From the NCBI GenBank assembly GCA_018825335.1, contig JAHJEW010000091.1:1-11196 (forward strand): 11,196 nucleotides of DNA, written 5' to 3'. A program made the translations under genes and the position numbers. Positions 1-6,689 of this stretch are shown in pieces. Every line of letters begins with the position of its first letter. Position 1 is the stretch's first letter. The notes under the pieces were generated by a model. The model was not told where the DNA came from, did not search any database, and saw only the letters and a program-made list of their open reading frames with translations. The stretch is from Patescibacteria group bacterium. GTDB taxonomy: Bacteria > Patescibacteriota > Gracilibacteria > UBA1369.

Positions 1-2
1 CC

Positions 3-23
3 GTAATCGGCAGAACCATATAA
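3..23 (+). CDS. possible C-terminal end of an upstream gene (partial)
   Basis: The frame starting at base 3 is open from the window edge and reads V-I-G-R-T-I followed by a TAA stop at 21-23. The stop lies 2 bases before the aroB ATG, which is the tight spacing expected inside an operon. Only six residues are visible, so the product cannot be recognised and chance openness is quite possible. Another shikimate-pathway gene would be a natural neighbour, but that is a guess from context only. Confidence 0.3.
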   Translation, partial: VIGRTI

Positions 24-25
24 AC

Positions 26-1120
26 ATGCCAAAAATTGCAGTTAAGCTGGCAAACGGCCCGTCCAGATCATACGACATCATTATTGAAAACGGCCTGGCC
101 CGTAAAATTCCCGCAATCCTTAAAAAACAGGCCTACGGCCAAAAGTACGCAATAATCTCCGATGCCACTGTTGCGAAACTTTACGGCGGCAGACTTTTAA
201 AAGATTTGGAGCGATCAGGCATTAAAGCGCACCTGATCTCATTTTCGGCGGGAGATAAACATAAAAGCCTTGAAACCTGCGCAAAAATTCTTAATCAATT
301 ATTGAGCAAAAATTTTGATCGCAAGGATGCGATAATAGCTTTTGGAGGCGGCGTAACAGGTGATCTTGCCGGACTGTGCGCATCGATCTTTAAAAGAGGT
401 ATTCCGTACATTCAGGTACCAACCACTTTGCTTGCCATGACCGATTCCGGCATCGGCGGTAAAACCGGTGTTAACCTTGGCGCGGGCAAAAACCTGGCGG
501 GAACAATCTACCAACCAAGGGCAGTTTTAATTGATCCGGGATTTCTTAAAACCTTACCCGAGCGGGAGCTTCTTTGCGGGATGAGTGAAGTAGTAAAATA
601 CGGCATCATTAAGAGCCCAAACCTTTTTGAAACGATCGAAAAAAACGGGAAAAAGCTAAATTCCGTGCTCATGAACAAAATAATTATGCAGTCCTGCCGG
701 ATTAAGGCTGACATAATTGGAAAAGACGAATTTGAAAAAGGACCACGTATGATTCTTAATTACGGGCACACCATTGGACACGCCATAGAGAAGCTATCAG
801 ACTACAAAATCGCGCATGGACAGGCAATTGCCGCAGGCATGAAATTGGTAAACAATATGAGCCTGAATCATAATCTCATAAACAAATCCGACCATTTAAG
901 AATAAATAATTTGATCAAAAAATTGAATTTGGCTTTAATTAAAGGAAAATCGCTACTCATCCCAAAAAACGCCGACATGCTCTGGAAAATTATGCAAAGC
1001 GACAAGAAAAATAATGACGGTAAAGTTCGTTTTGTTATTGTGCCGAAAATCGGCACAACCAAGTTTTACGATAAGTTTACCAAAAAGGACCTGATTTCAG
1101 CTCTAAAACATTATGACTGA
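26..1120 (+). CDS. aroB: 3-dehydroquinate synthase (AroB)
   Basis: This cytosolic enzyme converts DAHP to 3-dehydroquinate, the second step of the shikimate pathway, using NAD+ and a divalent metal. The 364-residue length is normal for the family. Visible signatures are the NAD-binding GGGVTGDLAG at about 107-116, PTTLLAMTDSGIGGKTGVN at 132-150, EVVKYGII at 188-195, NYGHTIGHAIE at 245-255 and HGQAIAAGM at 264-272. The metal ligands are probably E188, H248 and H264. The last motif has Gln266 where HGE is usual, a mild variant. ATG at 26 fits the family N-terminus, although the frame is open to the window edge and no Shine-Dalgarno precedes it. The gene overlaps aroA by 8 bp (ATGACTGA), so the two are probably translationally coupled. 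Base composition in sampled stretches is not C-rich, unlike aroA. Confidence 0.97.
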   Translation: MPKIAVKLANGPSRSYDIIIENGLARKIPAILKKQAYGQKYAIISDATVAKLYGGRLLKDLERSGIKAHLISFSAGDKHKSLETCAKILNQLLSKNFDRKDAIIAFGGGVTGDLAGLCASIFKRGIPYIQVPTTLLAMTDSGIGGKTGVNLGAGKNLAGTIYQPRAVLIDPGFLKTLPERELLCGMSEVVKYGIIKSPNLFETIEKNGKKLNSVLMNKIIMQSCRIKADIIGKDEFEKGPRMILNYGHTIGHAIEKLSDYKIAHGQAIAAGMKLVNNMSLNHNLINKSDHLRINNLIKKLNLALIKGKSLLIPKNADMLWKIMQSDKKNNDGKVRFVIVPKIGTTKFYDKFTKKDLISALKHYD

Positions 1121-2402
1121 AAAAAACTTCCTGGAGATTAAAGCGGTCAAAGGATCGTTAAAACCGATCATTACAAAAGTTCCCGGTTCAAAAAGCTACA
1201 CCAACCGGGCCCTTTTACTCGCGTCCCTGGCAAAAGGCACCAGCAAATTAGGCGGCGCCCTGGAAAGCAAAGACACGCAGGTAATGATCCGGGCGCTGCG
1301 CGCCCTTGGAATCAGCATAAACAAAACCAAGACCGGCTTAACCGTAAAGGGCTCCGCCGGCACATTTAAAAAACCCGGCAAAATTATAAATCTGGAAAAC
1401 GCCGGAACCGCCGTAAGATCGCTAACCGCAGCCCTCGCCACCCAATCGTTCAACTCGAAAATAACCGGCGACAAAAGAATGCAAACGCGCCCGATCCAGG
1501 ACCTGATCGATGCTCTAATCCAGCTCGGCGCATCCATCCAAACCAATAAGGGTTGCCCGCCGGTTACAATTTTAAAACCAATAAAGGGAGGAAAAACCTG
1601 CGTAAACGGAAATATAAGCAGCCAGTACCTTTCTGCCTTGCTAATGGCCCTGCCGCTCACCGGAAAAACTTCTCAAATCAAGGTAAAGGGCAAACTCACT
1701 TCCCTGCCCTACGTGGAAATGACTCTGGAAACCATGCGCCGCTTCGGCGTACACGTTCAAAATAAAAATTTCCGGGAATTCATCATTAAACCGCAAACCT
1801 ATAAAGCCGCAAACTATGAAGTTGAAGGAGACGCCTCATCCGCCACCTATCCTCTTGCCCTTGCCGCTCTTCACTCCGGCAAAACAACAATAACAAACCT
1901 TCCCGGCGAAAGCCTGCAGGCCGACCTGCAATTCCTGCACATCCTCCAAAAAATGGGCTGCACAATAAGCAAATCCAAAACTTCCGTATCCGTTAAAGGC
2001 CCCAAAAAACTAAACCCGCTCGGCACAATTGACCTGAACCGCCTCCCGGACGCCACCATGACCGTCACAATCCTCTGCGCATTCGCCAAAGGCACATCCA
2101 AACTGACAGGCCTAGCGAATCTACGCATAAAAGAGTGCGACCGCCTGCGCGCCCTCGCTACCGAACTAAAAAAAATCGGCGCAACAGTGCAAGAAGGCAA
2201 AACCTTCCTCATAATAATGGGCAATCCCCTACTCTTACACGGCACTGAAATAGAAACATATAACGATCATCGCATGGCCATGTGTTTCGCCATCGCAGCA
2301 AGTAAAATCGGCAACATTAAAATAAAAAATCCATCCTGCACCAAAAAAACTTATCCCGACTTCTGGAAAGATTTAAAAAAATGGGGCATGGAATGGAGCT
2401 AA
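1113..2402 (+). CDS. aroA: 3-phosphoshikimate 1-carboxyvinyltransferase (EPSP synthase, AroA)
   Basis: EPSP synthase transfers the enolpyruvyl group of PEP to shikimate-3-phosphate, the sixth shikimate-pathway step and the target of glyphosate. The 429-residue length is typical. Motifs run along both halves of the fold: VPGSKSYTNRALLLASLA (K27, R32), NAGTAVRSL (96-104), GDKRMQTRP (119-127), SSQYLSALL (169-177), VEGDASSATY (237-246), PDATMT (D313), LRIKECDRLRAL (337-348, with Cys342 where Ser is common) and YNDHRMAM (383-390). The GDASSA and NAGTA forms resemble E. coli/plant-type sequences, but Ser103 stands where E. coli has Pro101. The ATG lies inside the end of aroB without a Shine-Dalgarno, pointing to coupled translation. 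The coding strand is notably C-rich towards its 3' half. The stop is TAA, only 24 bp from the convergent prfA stop, with no recognisable terminator hairpin between. Confidence 0.97.
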   Translation: MTEKNFLEIKAVKGSLKPIITKVPGSKSYTNRALLLASLAKGTSKLGGALESKDTQVMIRALRALGISINKTKTGLTVKGSAGTFKKPGKIINLENAGTAVRSLTAALATQSFNSKITGDKRMQTRPIQDLIDALIQLGASIQTNKGCPPVTILKPIKGGKTCVNGNISSQYLSALLMALPLTGKTSQIKVKGKLTSLPYVEMTLETMRRFGVHVQNKNFREFIIKPQTYKAANYEVEGDASSATYPLALAALHSGKTTITNLPGESLQADLQFLHILQKMGCTISKSKTSVSVKGPKKLNPLGTIDLNRLPDATMTVTILCAFAKGTSKLTGLANLRIKECDRLRALATELKKIGATVQEGKTFLIIMGNPLLLHGTEIETYNDHRMAMCFAIAASKIGNIKIKNPSCTKKTYPDFWKDLKKWGMEWS

Positions 2403-2426
2403 ACTATCTTTACACCAACCACCTTA

Positions 2427-3491
2427 CTACTCCCCCTTCAACATATTCATCTGATCCTCCATCGTCAGAGCCTCCACGATTTCGCCTAAATTACCATCCA
2501 TAATAGAAGGAAGATTGCTCCAGCTCTTCTTTATGCGATGATCTGTAACGCGGTCCTGCGGAAAATTGTATGTGCGGATTTTCTCGCTGCGATCACCCGT
2601 TCCAATCTGCGCAAGGCGCTTTGCTCCAAGCTCTTTCTGCTTCTTTTCCATCTCCATGGCATAAAGCCGGGTGCGTAAGACCTGCATGGCCTTGTGCTTG
2701 TTTTTCAGCTGGGACTTCTCATCCTGCTGCGAAACAACCAGTCCGGACGGAATATGAGTAATACGAACAGCGGAATCAGTGGTATTAACGCTTTGGCCGC
2801 CGGGACCGCCGGCGCGATAAACATCTATTCGCAGATCGGAATCTTTTATATCAATATCAACCTCCTCCGCTTCCGGCAAAACCGCCACCGTTATTGTGGA
2901 CGTATGAACGCGCCCCTGGCTTTCCGTCTCCGGCACGCGCTGCACACGGTGTACTCCGCTTTCGTACTTCATTTTTCCATAAGCTCCATCCCCCGCAATC
3001 TTGAAAATAACTTCCTTGATTCCGCCGCCCGCGGCTTCACTTTTGCTCATCAGCTCAACCTTAAAACCGCACGACTCGGCAAAGCGCATATAAGCTCTCG
3101 TAAGCTCCGAACCGAATAAAGCGGCCTCCTCGCCCCCCGCCCCGGCCCGGATTTCTATAATACAGTTTTTTTGGTCGTCCGGATCTTTGGGCAGAAGCTC
3201 AACTTTAAGTTTTTCCTCCAGATCTTCAAGTTTTTCCTGTGAATCCGAGAGCTGCTGTCTTGCAAGCTCTTTCATCTCGGCATCTTTTTCCGTTGCCAGC
3301 ACATTTTCCGCGTCCGCTTTGTCCGCCCCGGCTCTTTTATATTGGCGATAAAGCGCTACAAGCTGCATAAGCTCCTTATGCCTCCGGCTGATTTTGGTAT
3401 ATTCCGCATGATTCTGCATTATTTCCGGATCGGAAAGCTTTTCTTCAAGATCCAGAAATTCCTGCTCAAGTTGTTTTAGTTTTTCAATCAC
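2427..3491 (-). CDS. prfA: peptide chain release factor 1 (RF1)
   Basis: RF1 recognises UAA and UAG in the ribosomal A site and triggers release of the finished protein. The 354-residue length is normal. An acidic, helical N-terminal domain (about 1-110) is followed by IRAGAGGEEAALF (114-126), the codon-recognition region HRVQRVPETESQGRVHTS (181-198) and the catalytic RAGGPGGQSVN loop (226-236, with G231-G232-Q233). The PxT tripeptide reads P187-E188-T189, and with the absence of an SPF motif this marks RF1 rather than RF2. The start is GTG at 3489-3491, inside the end of prmC (8-bp overlap GTGATTGA), and no earlier start is needed to match the family. No Shine-Dalgarno is seen, so translation probably depends on prmC. 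The gene ends in TAG, a codon read only by its own product. Confidence 0.97.
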   Translation of the reverse strand: MIEKLKQLEQEFLDLEEKLSDPEIMQNHAEYTKISRRHKELMQLVALYRQYKRAGADKADAENVLATEKDAEMKELARQQLSDSQEKLEDLEEKLKVELLPKDPDDQKNCIIEIRAGAGGEEAALFGSELTRAYMRFAESCGFKVELMSKSEAAGGGIKEVIFKIAGDGAYGKMKYESGVHRVQRVPETESQGRVHTSTITVAVLPEAEEVDIDIKDSDLRIDVYRAGGPGGQSVNTTDSAVRITHIPSGLVVSQQDEKSQLKNKHKAMQVLRTRLYAMEMEKKQKELGAKRLAQIGTGDRSEKIRTYNFPQDRVTDHRIKKSWSNLPSIMDGNLGEIVEALTMEDQMNMLKGE

Positions 3492-4314
3492 CGTTAAAAG
3501 TTACCACGAATATTCGTTCAATAGAAGCGTAATCCTTCTCAATAGACCACCCTTGTTGTACAAAATATTTATTCAGAAGTTCCCTCATTGCATCGGCCTG
3601 CAGAAAGCCGAATTCCCCAAGCAAAAGCTTTGGCCGCCACTCAAGTCCAACAATCTGCACGAACAATTTCCTATATAAATCTAATCCATCATCCCCCCCG
3701 AACAAAGCCACGTGAGGCTCATAATTCAAAGTCTCCTTACTCACGAAATTATTACTTTTTTCGCCAATATAAGGCAGATTCGCCACCACAACATCAAAGT
3801 CACCCTCAACATTGGCAAGCAAATCCGACTTCACAAAAGAAGTCCTGTCAGCAACCCCATGCATTTGCGCGTTTTCTTTCGCCACTTCCAAAGCCTCGGC
3901 CGAAATATCGCATGCAATAACCCGCGCCCGTGGCAGATTCTTAGCCAGGGCCACAGCAATCGCCCCGCTGCCCGTCCCAATGTCCAAAATTCGCACTCCC
4001 CCGCTCTCTTCCTTACAAAATTCCATAACCTTATCCACCAACAATTCCGTCTCCGGACGCGGAATCAAAACCGAATCGTTAACCAAAAAATCAAGTCCGT
4101 AAAACTCTTTCTTGCCTACTAAATAAGCCACAGGCTCCCCATCACAAAAACGATTAAAAAGATCTTGAAAAACCTGCAGTTCCATTGAATCAATTTCTTG
4201 TTCAGGATGAGAGAATAGCCGCTCTCTTCCGACATTTAACGAGTGTGCCAAAAGCAGTTCCACACCTAAAACATCTTTATGCCCTGTTTTCCGTAAAATT
4301 TCACTTACAGTCAT
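3484..4314 (-). CDS. prmC: release factor glutamine methyltransferase (PrmC/HemK)
   Basis: PrmC uses S-adenosylmethionine to methylate the glutamine of the GGQ motif in release factors. The 276-residue protein has a helical N-terminal substrate-binding part (about 1-75), then PVAYLVGKKEFYGLDF (61-76) and IPRPETELLVD (84-94), both strongly diagnostic of PrmC. The SAM-binding motif ILDIGTGSGAIAVALA (109-124) follows, and an EPHVALFGGDDGL segment lies at 199-211. The active-site motif, normally NPPY, reads N179-L-P-Y182 here; it sits in the expected FDVVVAN context, so this is a true variant position. ATG at 4312-4314 gives the expected N-terminus; no Shine-Dalgarno is seen. The gene lies upstream of prfA and overlaps it by 8 bp, the reverse of the commoner prfA-prmC order. 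The stop is TGA. Confidence 0.95.
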   Translation of the reverse strand: MTVSEILRKTGHKDVLGVELLLAHSLNVGRERLFSHPEQEIDSMELQVFQDLFNRFCDGEPVAYLVGKKEFYGLDFLVNDSVLIPRPETELLVDKVMEFCKEESGGVRILDIGTGSGAIAVALAKNLPRARVIACDISAEALEVAKENAQMHGVADRTSFVKSDLLANVEGDFDVVVANLPYIGEKSNNFVSKETLNYEPHVALFGGDDGLDLYRKLFVQIVGLEWRPKLLLGEFGFLQADAMRELLNKYFVQQGWSIEKDYASIERIFVVTFNGD

Positions 4315-4403
4315 AATTATACAACGTCAAAACCAAAAACATTCGACATTAAAACTTGGACCTTAGTCATTGAATTGACATTTGAAATTCGGATTTCGGA
4401 TTT
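4315..4403. other. 89-bp AT-rich spacer between rpsU and prmC with short repeated words
   Basis: This is the longest gap within the rpsU-prmC-prfA run. Its right end contains a heptamer GGATTTC in direct tandem (4391-4404), preceded by a 5-bp palindrome GAAAT-TCGG-ATTTC (4384-4397). Words such as CATTCGACATT and TTGACATTTGAAATTC give it a low-complexity character. It may belong to a degenerate intergenic repeat family, which one copy cannot prove. No convincing terminator or promoter was found. Confidence 0.4.
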
Positions 4404-4610
4404 CTAATAGTACTGCATCTTATCCCTCTTTGCGCGATAGAACTCACGCTTTACGGCAGCAGCGCGAACCAGTCGCCTTGTTTTCGGCTTCTTGTAATAC
4501 CTTCTGTTCTTGACCTCAAGAATAATGCGGCTTCCCTGCACTTTCTTGTTAAAACGGGATATAAGACGATCCAGCGACTCTTTCTGATTTTTATAAACCT
4601 TTATTGCCAT
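4404..4610 (-). CDS. rpsU: 30S ribosomal protein bS21
   Basis: bS21 sits on the small-subunit platform beside the 3' end of 16S rRNA and assists initiation. The 68-residue basic protein starts MAIKVYKNQKESLDRLISRF and continues with NRRYYKKPKTRRLVRAAAVK, matching the family's (R/N)R(x)YYEKP and KRxxA pattern; its tail is KRDKMQYY. I chose ATG at 4608-4610 rather than the in-frame GTG at 4617-4619. The GTG lies inside the Shine-Dalgarno that serves the ATG, and family members usually begin M-x-I/V-x-V. It lies 64 bp after gyrB on the same strand and may be read from the gyrB promoter as well as a local one. It ends in TAG. Confidence 0.93.
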   Translation of the reverse strand: MAIKVYKNQKESLDRLISRFNKKVQGSRIILEVKNRRYYKKPKTRRLVRAAAVKREFYRAKRDKMQYY

Positions 4611-4615
4611 AGATT

Positions 4616-4624
4616 TCACCCCCT
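4616..4624 (-). promoter_or_regulatory. exceptionally strong Shine-Dalgarno of rpsU
   Basis: On the - strand the sequence is AGGGGGTGA, followed by 5 bases and then the rpsU ATG. It pairs with the standard anti-SD (complement AGGAGGTGA) over nine positions with a single G-U wobble. No other gene start in the window has anything comparable. It decides the start codon, since the alternative GTG is part of the SD itself. Confidence 0.8.
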
Positions 4625-4674
4625 TCCGATCGTTATTAGATTAATATATGCACAGGAAAAATACACTTTCGCGG

Positions 4675-6597
4675 CTAAATATCAAGGTTTTTAACCTTCT
4701 TGGCATGCGACTGAATAAATTTCTTGCGTGGCGCGACTTCCGATCCCATCAAAGTCTCAAAAGTGCGATCCGCCTCTTCCGCTTCGTCTATCAGGATTTT
4801 GTACATCATGCGTCGCTCCGGATCCATAGTGGTTTCCCAAAGCTGATCGGGATTCATTTCACCAAGACCCTTATACCGCTGTACATTCTTGGCCAGATCG
4901 GGATTTTTTGATATCGCAAGATCTTTCTGCTCTTCACTATAAGCATATTCAGACTTTTTCCCGAAAGAAAGCTTATATAAAGGCGGCTGCGCCACATAAA
5001 GAAATCCGGCTTCAATAACAGGCCTTAAATATCTATAAAACAAAGTCAAAAGCAAGGTGCGGATGTGCGCTCCATCAACGTCCGCATCAGTCATGATAAT
5101 TGCCTTATGATAGCGGATCTTTGAAATATCCAATACCTCACCGATTCCAATGCCAAGCGCTATAATCAAGTTTTTGATTTCATTGTTTGCAAGAATTCTA
5201 TCCATGCGGGCCTGCTCAACATTCAATATTTTTCCACGTAAAGGCAAAATCGCCTGGATCATACGGTTCCGACCCATTTTCGCGCTACCTCCGGCGGAAT
5301 CTCCTTCAACAATGAACAGTTCGGACTCCTCGGGATTTTTTGAACTGCAATCCGCAAGTTTACCGGGAAGCGTAAGACCTTCCAAAGCACCCTTTCGAAT
5401 AACGGTATCCCGCGCCGCGCGCGCCGCCATGCGCGCCCGCGCCGCCAAAGCGCATTTTCCAAAAAACGCCCTGGCATCATTCGGATTTTCCTCCATAAAT
5501 TCGTTAAACGCGTCTCCAAAAACCGTCTCAACCGCCGTTCGCATTTCCGCGTTTCCAAGCTTGCTCTTGGTCTGACCCTCAAACTGCGGATCAGCCAGCT
5601 TCACCGAAACAATCGCCGTCAACCCCTCACGCACATCGTCCGCGGTTAAATTGACATCCTTCTCCTTCAAAAGATTATTCTTTCTTGCATAGTTATTAAT
5701 TGTACGGGTTAAAGCCGACCTGAAACCTGTAAGATGCATGCCCCCTTCAATCGTATGGATATTATTCGCAAACGTGAATATCTGTTCATTAAACGTCTCC
5801 GTATATTGCAAAGCAACCTCCACTATCCCTTCATCAACCTCTTTTTCAACATAAACAATACTGCCGATAGCCTCTTTATTCTGATTTAAATGTTGAACAT
5901 AAGACTTAATTCCACCTTCAAAATAGAACTGATATTTCTTATCCTCTTCTCTTTCATCAACAACCCTGATAGTTACGCCCTTGGTCAAATATGCCTGCTG
6001 CCTTAGACGATTCAAAACAGTCTGAAAATCAAAATCGGTATGTTCAAAAATAGTCGGATCCGGCTTAAACAAGATCCTTGTGCCGGTCTTTTCGGTTTCA
6101 CCGACAATCTCTATTTCCGATTTCGGATGCCCACCGTCAATGTATTCCTGTTCGTAAATCTTGCCGTCCCTGTAAACATTCGCCTTCAAACTGACTGATA
6201 AAGCGTTCACTGCGGAAACACCCACACCGTGAAGTCCTCCGGAAACTTTATATCCCCCACCGCCAAATTTACCGCCGGCGTGCAAAATGGTTAAAACTGT
6301 TTCCAGAGCGGATTTCCCGGTTTTTGAATGTTTATCAACTGGTATACCGCGACCGTCATCCTCAACACTGCATGAACCGTCTTTGTGAATAATAACGTCA
6401 ATATTCTTACAAAAACCGGCCATCGCTTCATCAATCGCATTATCCACAACTTCCCAGATAAGATGGTGTAAACCGGCCGTATCGGTTGTACCAATGTACA
6501 TTCCGGGCCTTTTGCGAACCGCGGACAACCCTTCCAGCACCTGGATACTCTCCGCGCTGTAACTGCTTGCACTTTTTGCTTTGTCGGAATCGGCCAT
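4675..6597 (-). CDS. gyrB: DNA gyrase subunit B
   Basis: GyrB is the ATPase subunit of gyrase, which with GyrA introduces negative supercoils. The 640 residues are the short, Gram-positive-like length, without the insertion seen in E. coli GyrB. The GHKL ATPase domain shows EVVDNAIDEA (E49, N53), DDGRGIP (80-86) and GGLHGVGVSAVNALS (120-134). The transducer loop QTKSKLGN (342-349, K344) follows. The Toprim domain shows IVEGDSAGGSAK (429-440), LPLRGKILNVE (451-461) and MTDADVDGAH (502-511, D504 and D506). The C-terminus has QRYKGLGEMNPDQLW (573-587) and ends in KVKNLDI. ParE is the main alternative, but the length and KVKNLDI-type ending favour GyrB. ATG at 6597 is well placed behind a good promoter; the Shine-Dalgarno is poor (AAAGA at best). 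The stop is TAG. Confidence 0.96.
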   Translation of the reverse strand: MADSDKAKSASSYSAESIQVLEGLSAVRKRPGMYIGTTDTAGLHHLIWEVVDNAIDEAMAGFCKNIDVIIHKDGSCSVEDDGRGIPVDKHSKTGKSALETVLTILHAGGKFGGGGYKVSGGLHGVGVSAVNALSVSLKANVYRDGKIYEQEYIDGGHPKSEIEIVGETEKTGTRILFKPDPTIFEHTDFDFQTVLNRLRQQAYLTKGVTIRVVDEREEDKKYQFYFEGGIKSYVQHLNQNKEAIGSIVYVEKEVDEGIVEVALQYTETFNEQIFTFANNIHTIEGGMHLTGFRSALTRTINNYARKNNLLKEKDVNLTADDVREGLTAIVSVKLADPQFEGQTKSKLGNAEMRTAVETVFGDAFNEFMEENPNDARAFFGKCALAARARMAARAARDTVIRKGALEGLTLPGKLADCSSKNPEESELFIVEGDSAGGSAKMGRNRMIQAILPLRGKILNVEQARMDRILANNEIKNLIIALGIGIGEVLDISKIRYHKAIIMTDADVDGAHIRTLLLTLFYRYLRPVIEAGFLYVAQPPLYKLSFGKKSEYAYSEEQKDLAISKNPDLAKNVQRYKGLGEMNPDQLWETTMDPERRMMYKILIDEAEEADRTFETLMGSEVAPRKKFIQSHAKKVKNLDI

Positions 6598-6646
6598 AAG
6601 TCTTTATTTAGATTAAATTTGGACACAGGAAAACAAATCCTGCGGG

Positions 6647-6675
6647 AATATAGCATAACTTTTTCAGGTTGTCAG
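6647..6675 (-). promoter_or_regulatory. sigma70-like promoter of gyrB
   Basis: On the - strand, CTGACA (6670-6675, 5 of 6 matches to TTGACA) is separated by exactly 17 bp from TATATT (6647-6652, 5 of 6). A TG dinucleotide one base upstream of the -10 makes it an extended -10. Transcription would start near 6640, giving a leader of about 43 bases before the gyrB ATG. It lies in the 92-bp gap after the FecR-fold gene, so gyrB can be expressed independently of that gene. Confidence 0.65.
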
Positions 6676-6689
6676 GTCGAGTCAAAAAT

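Noticed and set aside
2403..2426. Bidirectional terminator between convergent aroA and prfA
   Set aside because: The 24-bp gap has no inverted repeat or T-run.
2694..3119. 141-codon + strand frame opposite prfA
   Set aside because: Shadow of the strongly conserved RF1 coding sequence; no recognisable domain.
4316..4321. Perfect TATAAT on the - strand just before the prmC ATG
   Set aside because: It ends 1 base before the ATG, so transcription would begin inside the gene, and no -35 lies about 17 bp upstream (GAATGT at that spacing). Probably chance in AT-rich DNA.
4617..4619. GTG as the rpsU start (adds 3 residues)
   Set aside because: It is part of the Shine-Dalgarno of the ATG at 4608-4610 and would have no usable spacing to an SD of its own.
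5150..5575. 141-codon + strand frame opposite gyrB, and a 107-codon - strand frame beside it
   Set aside because: Both lie in the conserved GyrB region and have Arg- or Ser/Ala-biased shadow compositions.
6618..6645. Hairpin in the gyrB leader (ATTTG/CAAAT)
   Set aside because: Only a 5-bp AT-rich stem with a 12-base loop; too weak to call a regulatory structure.
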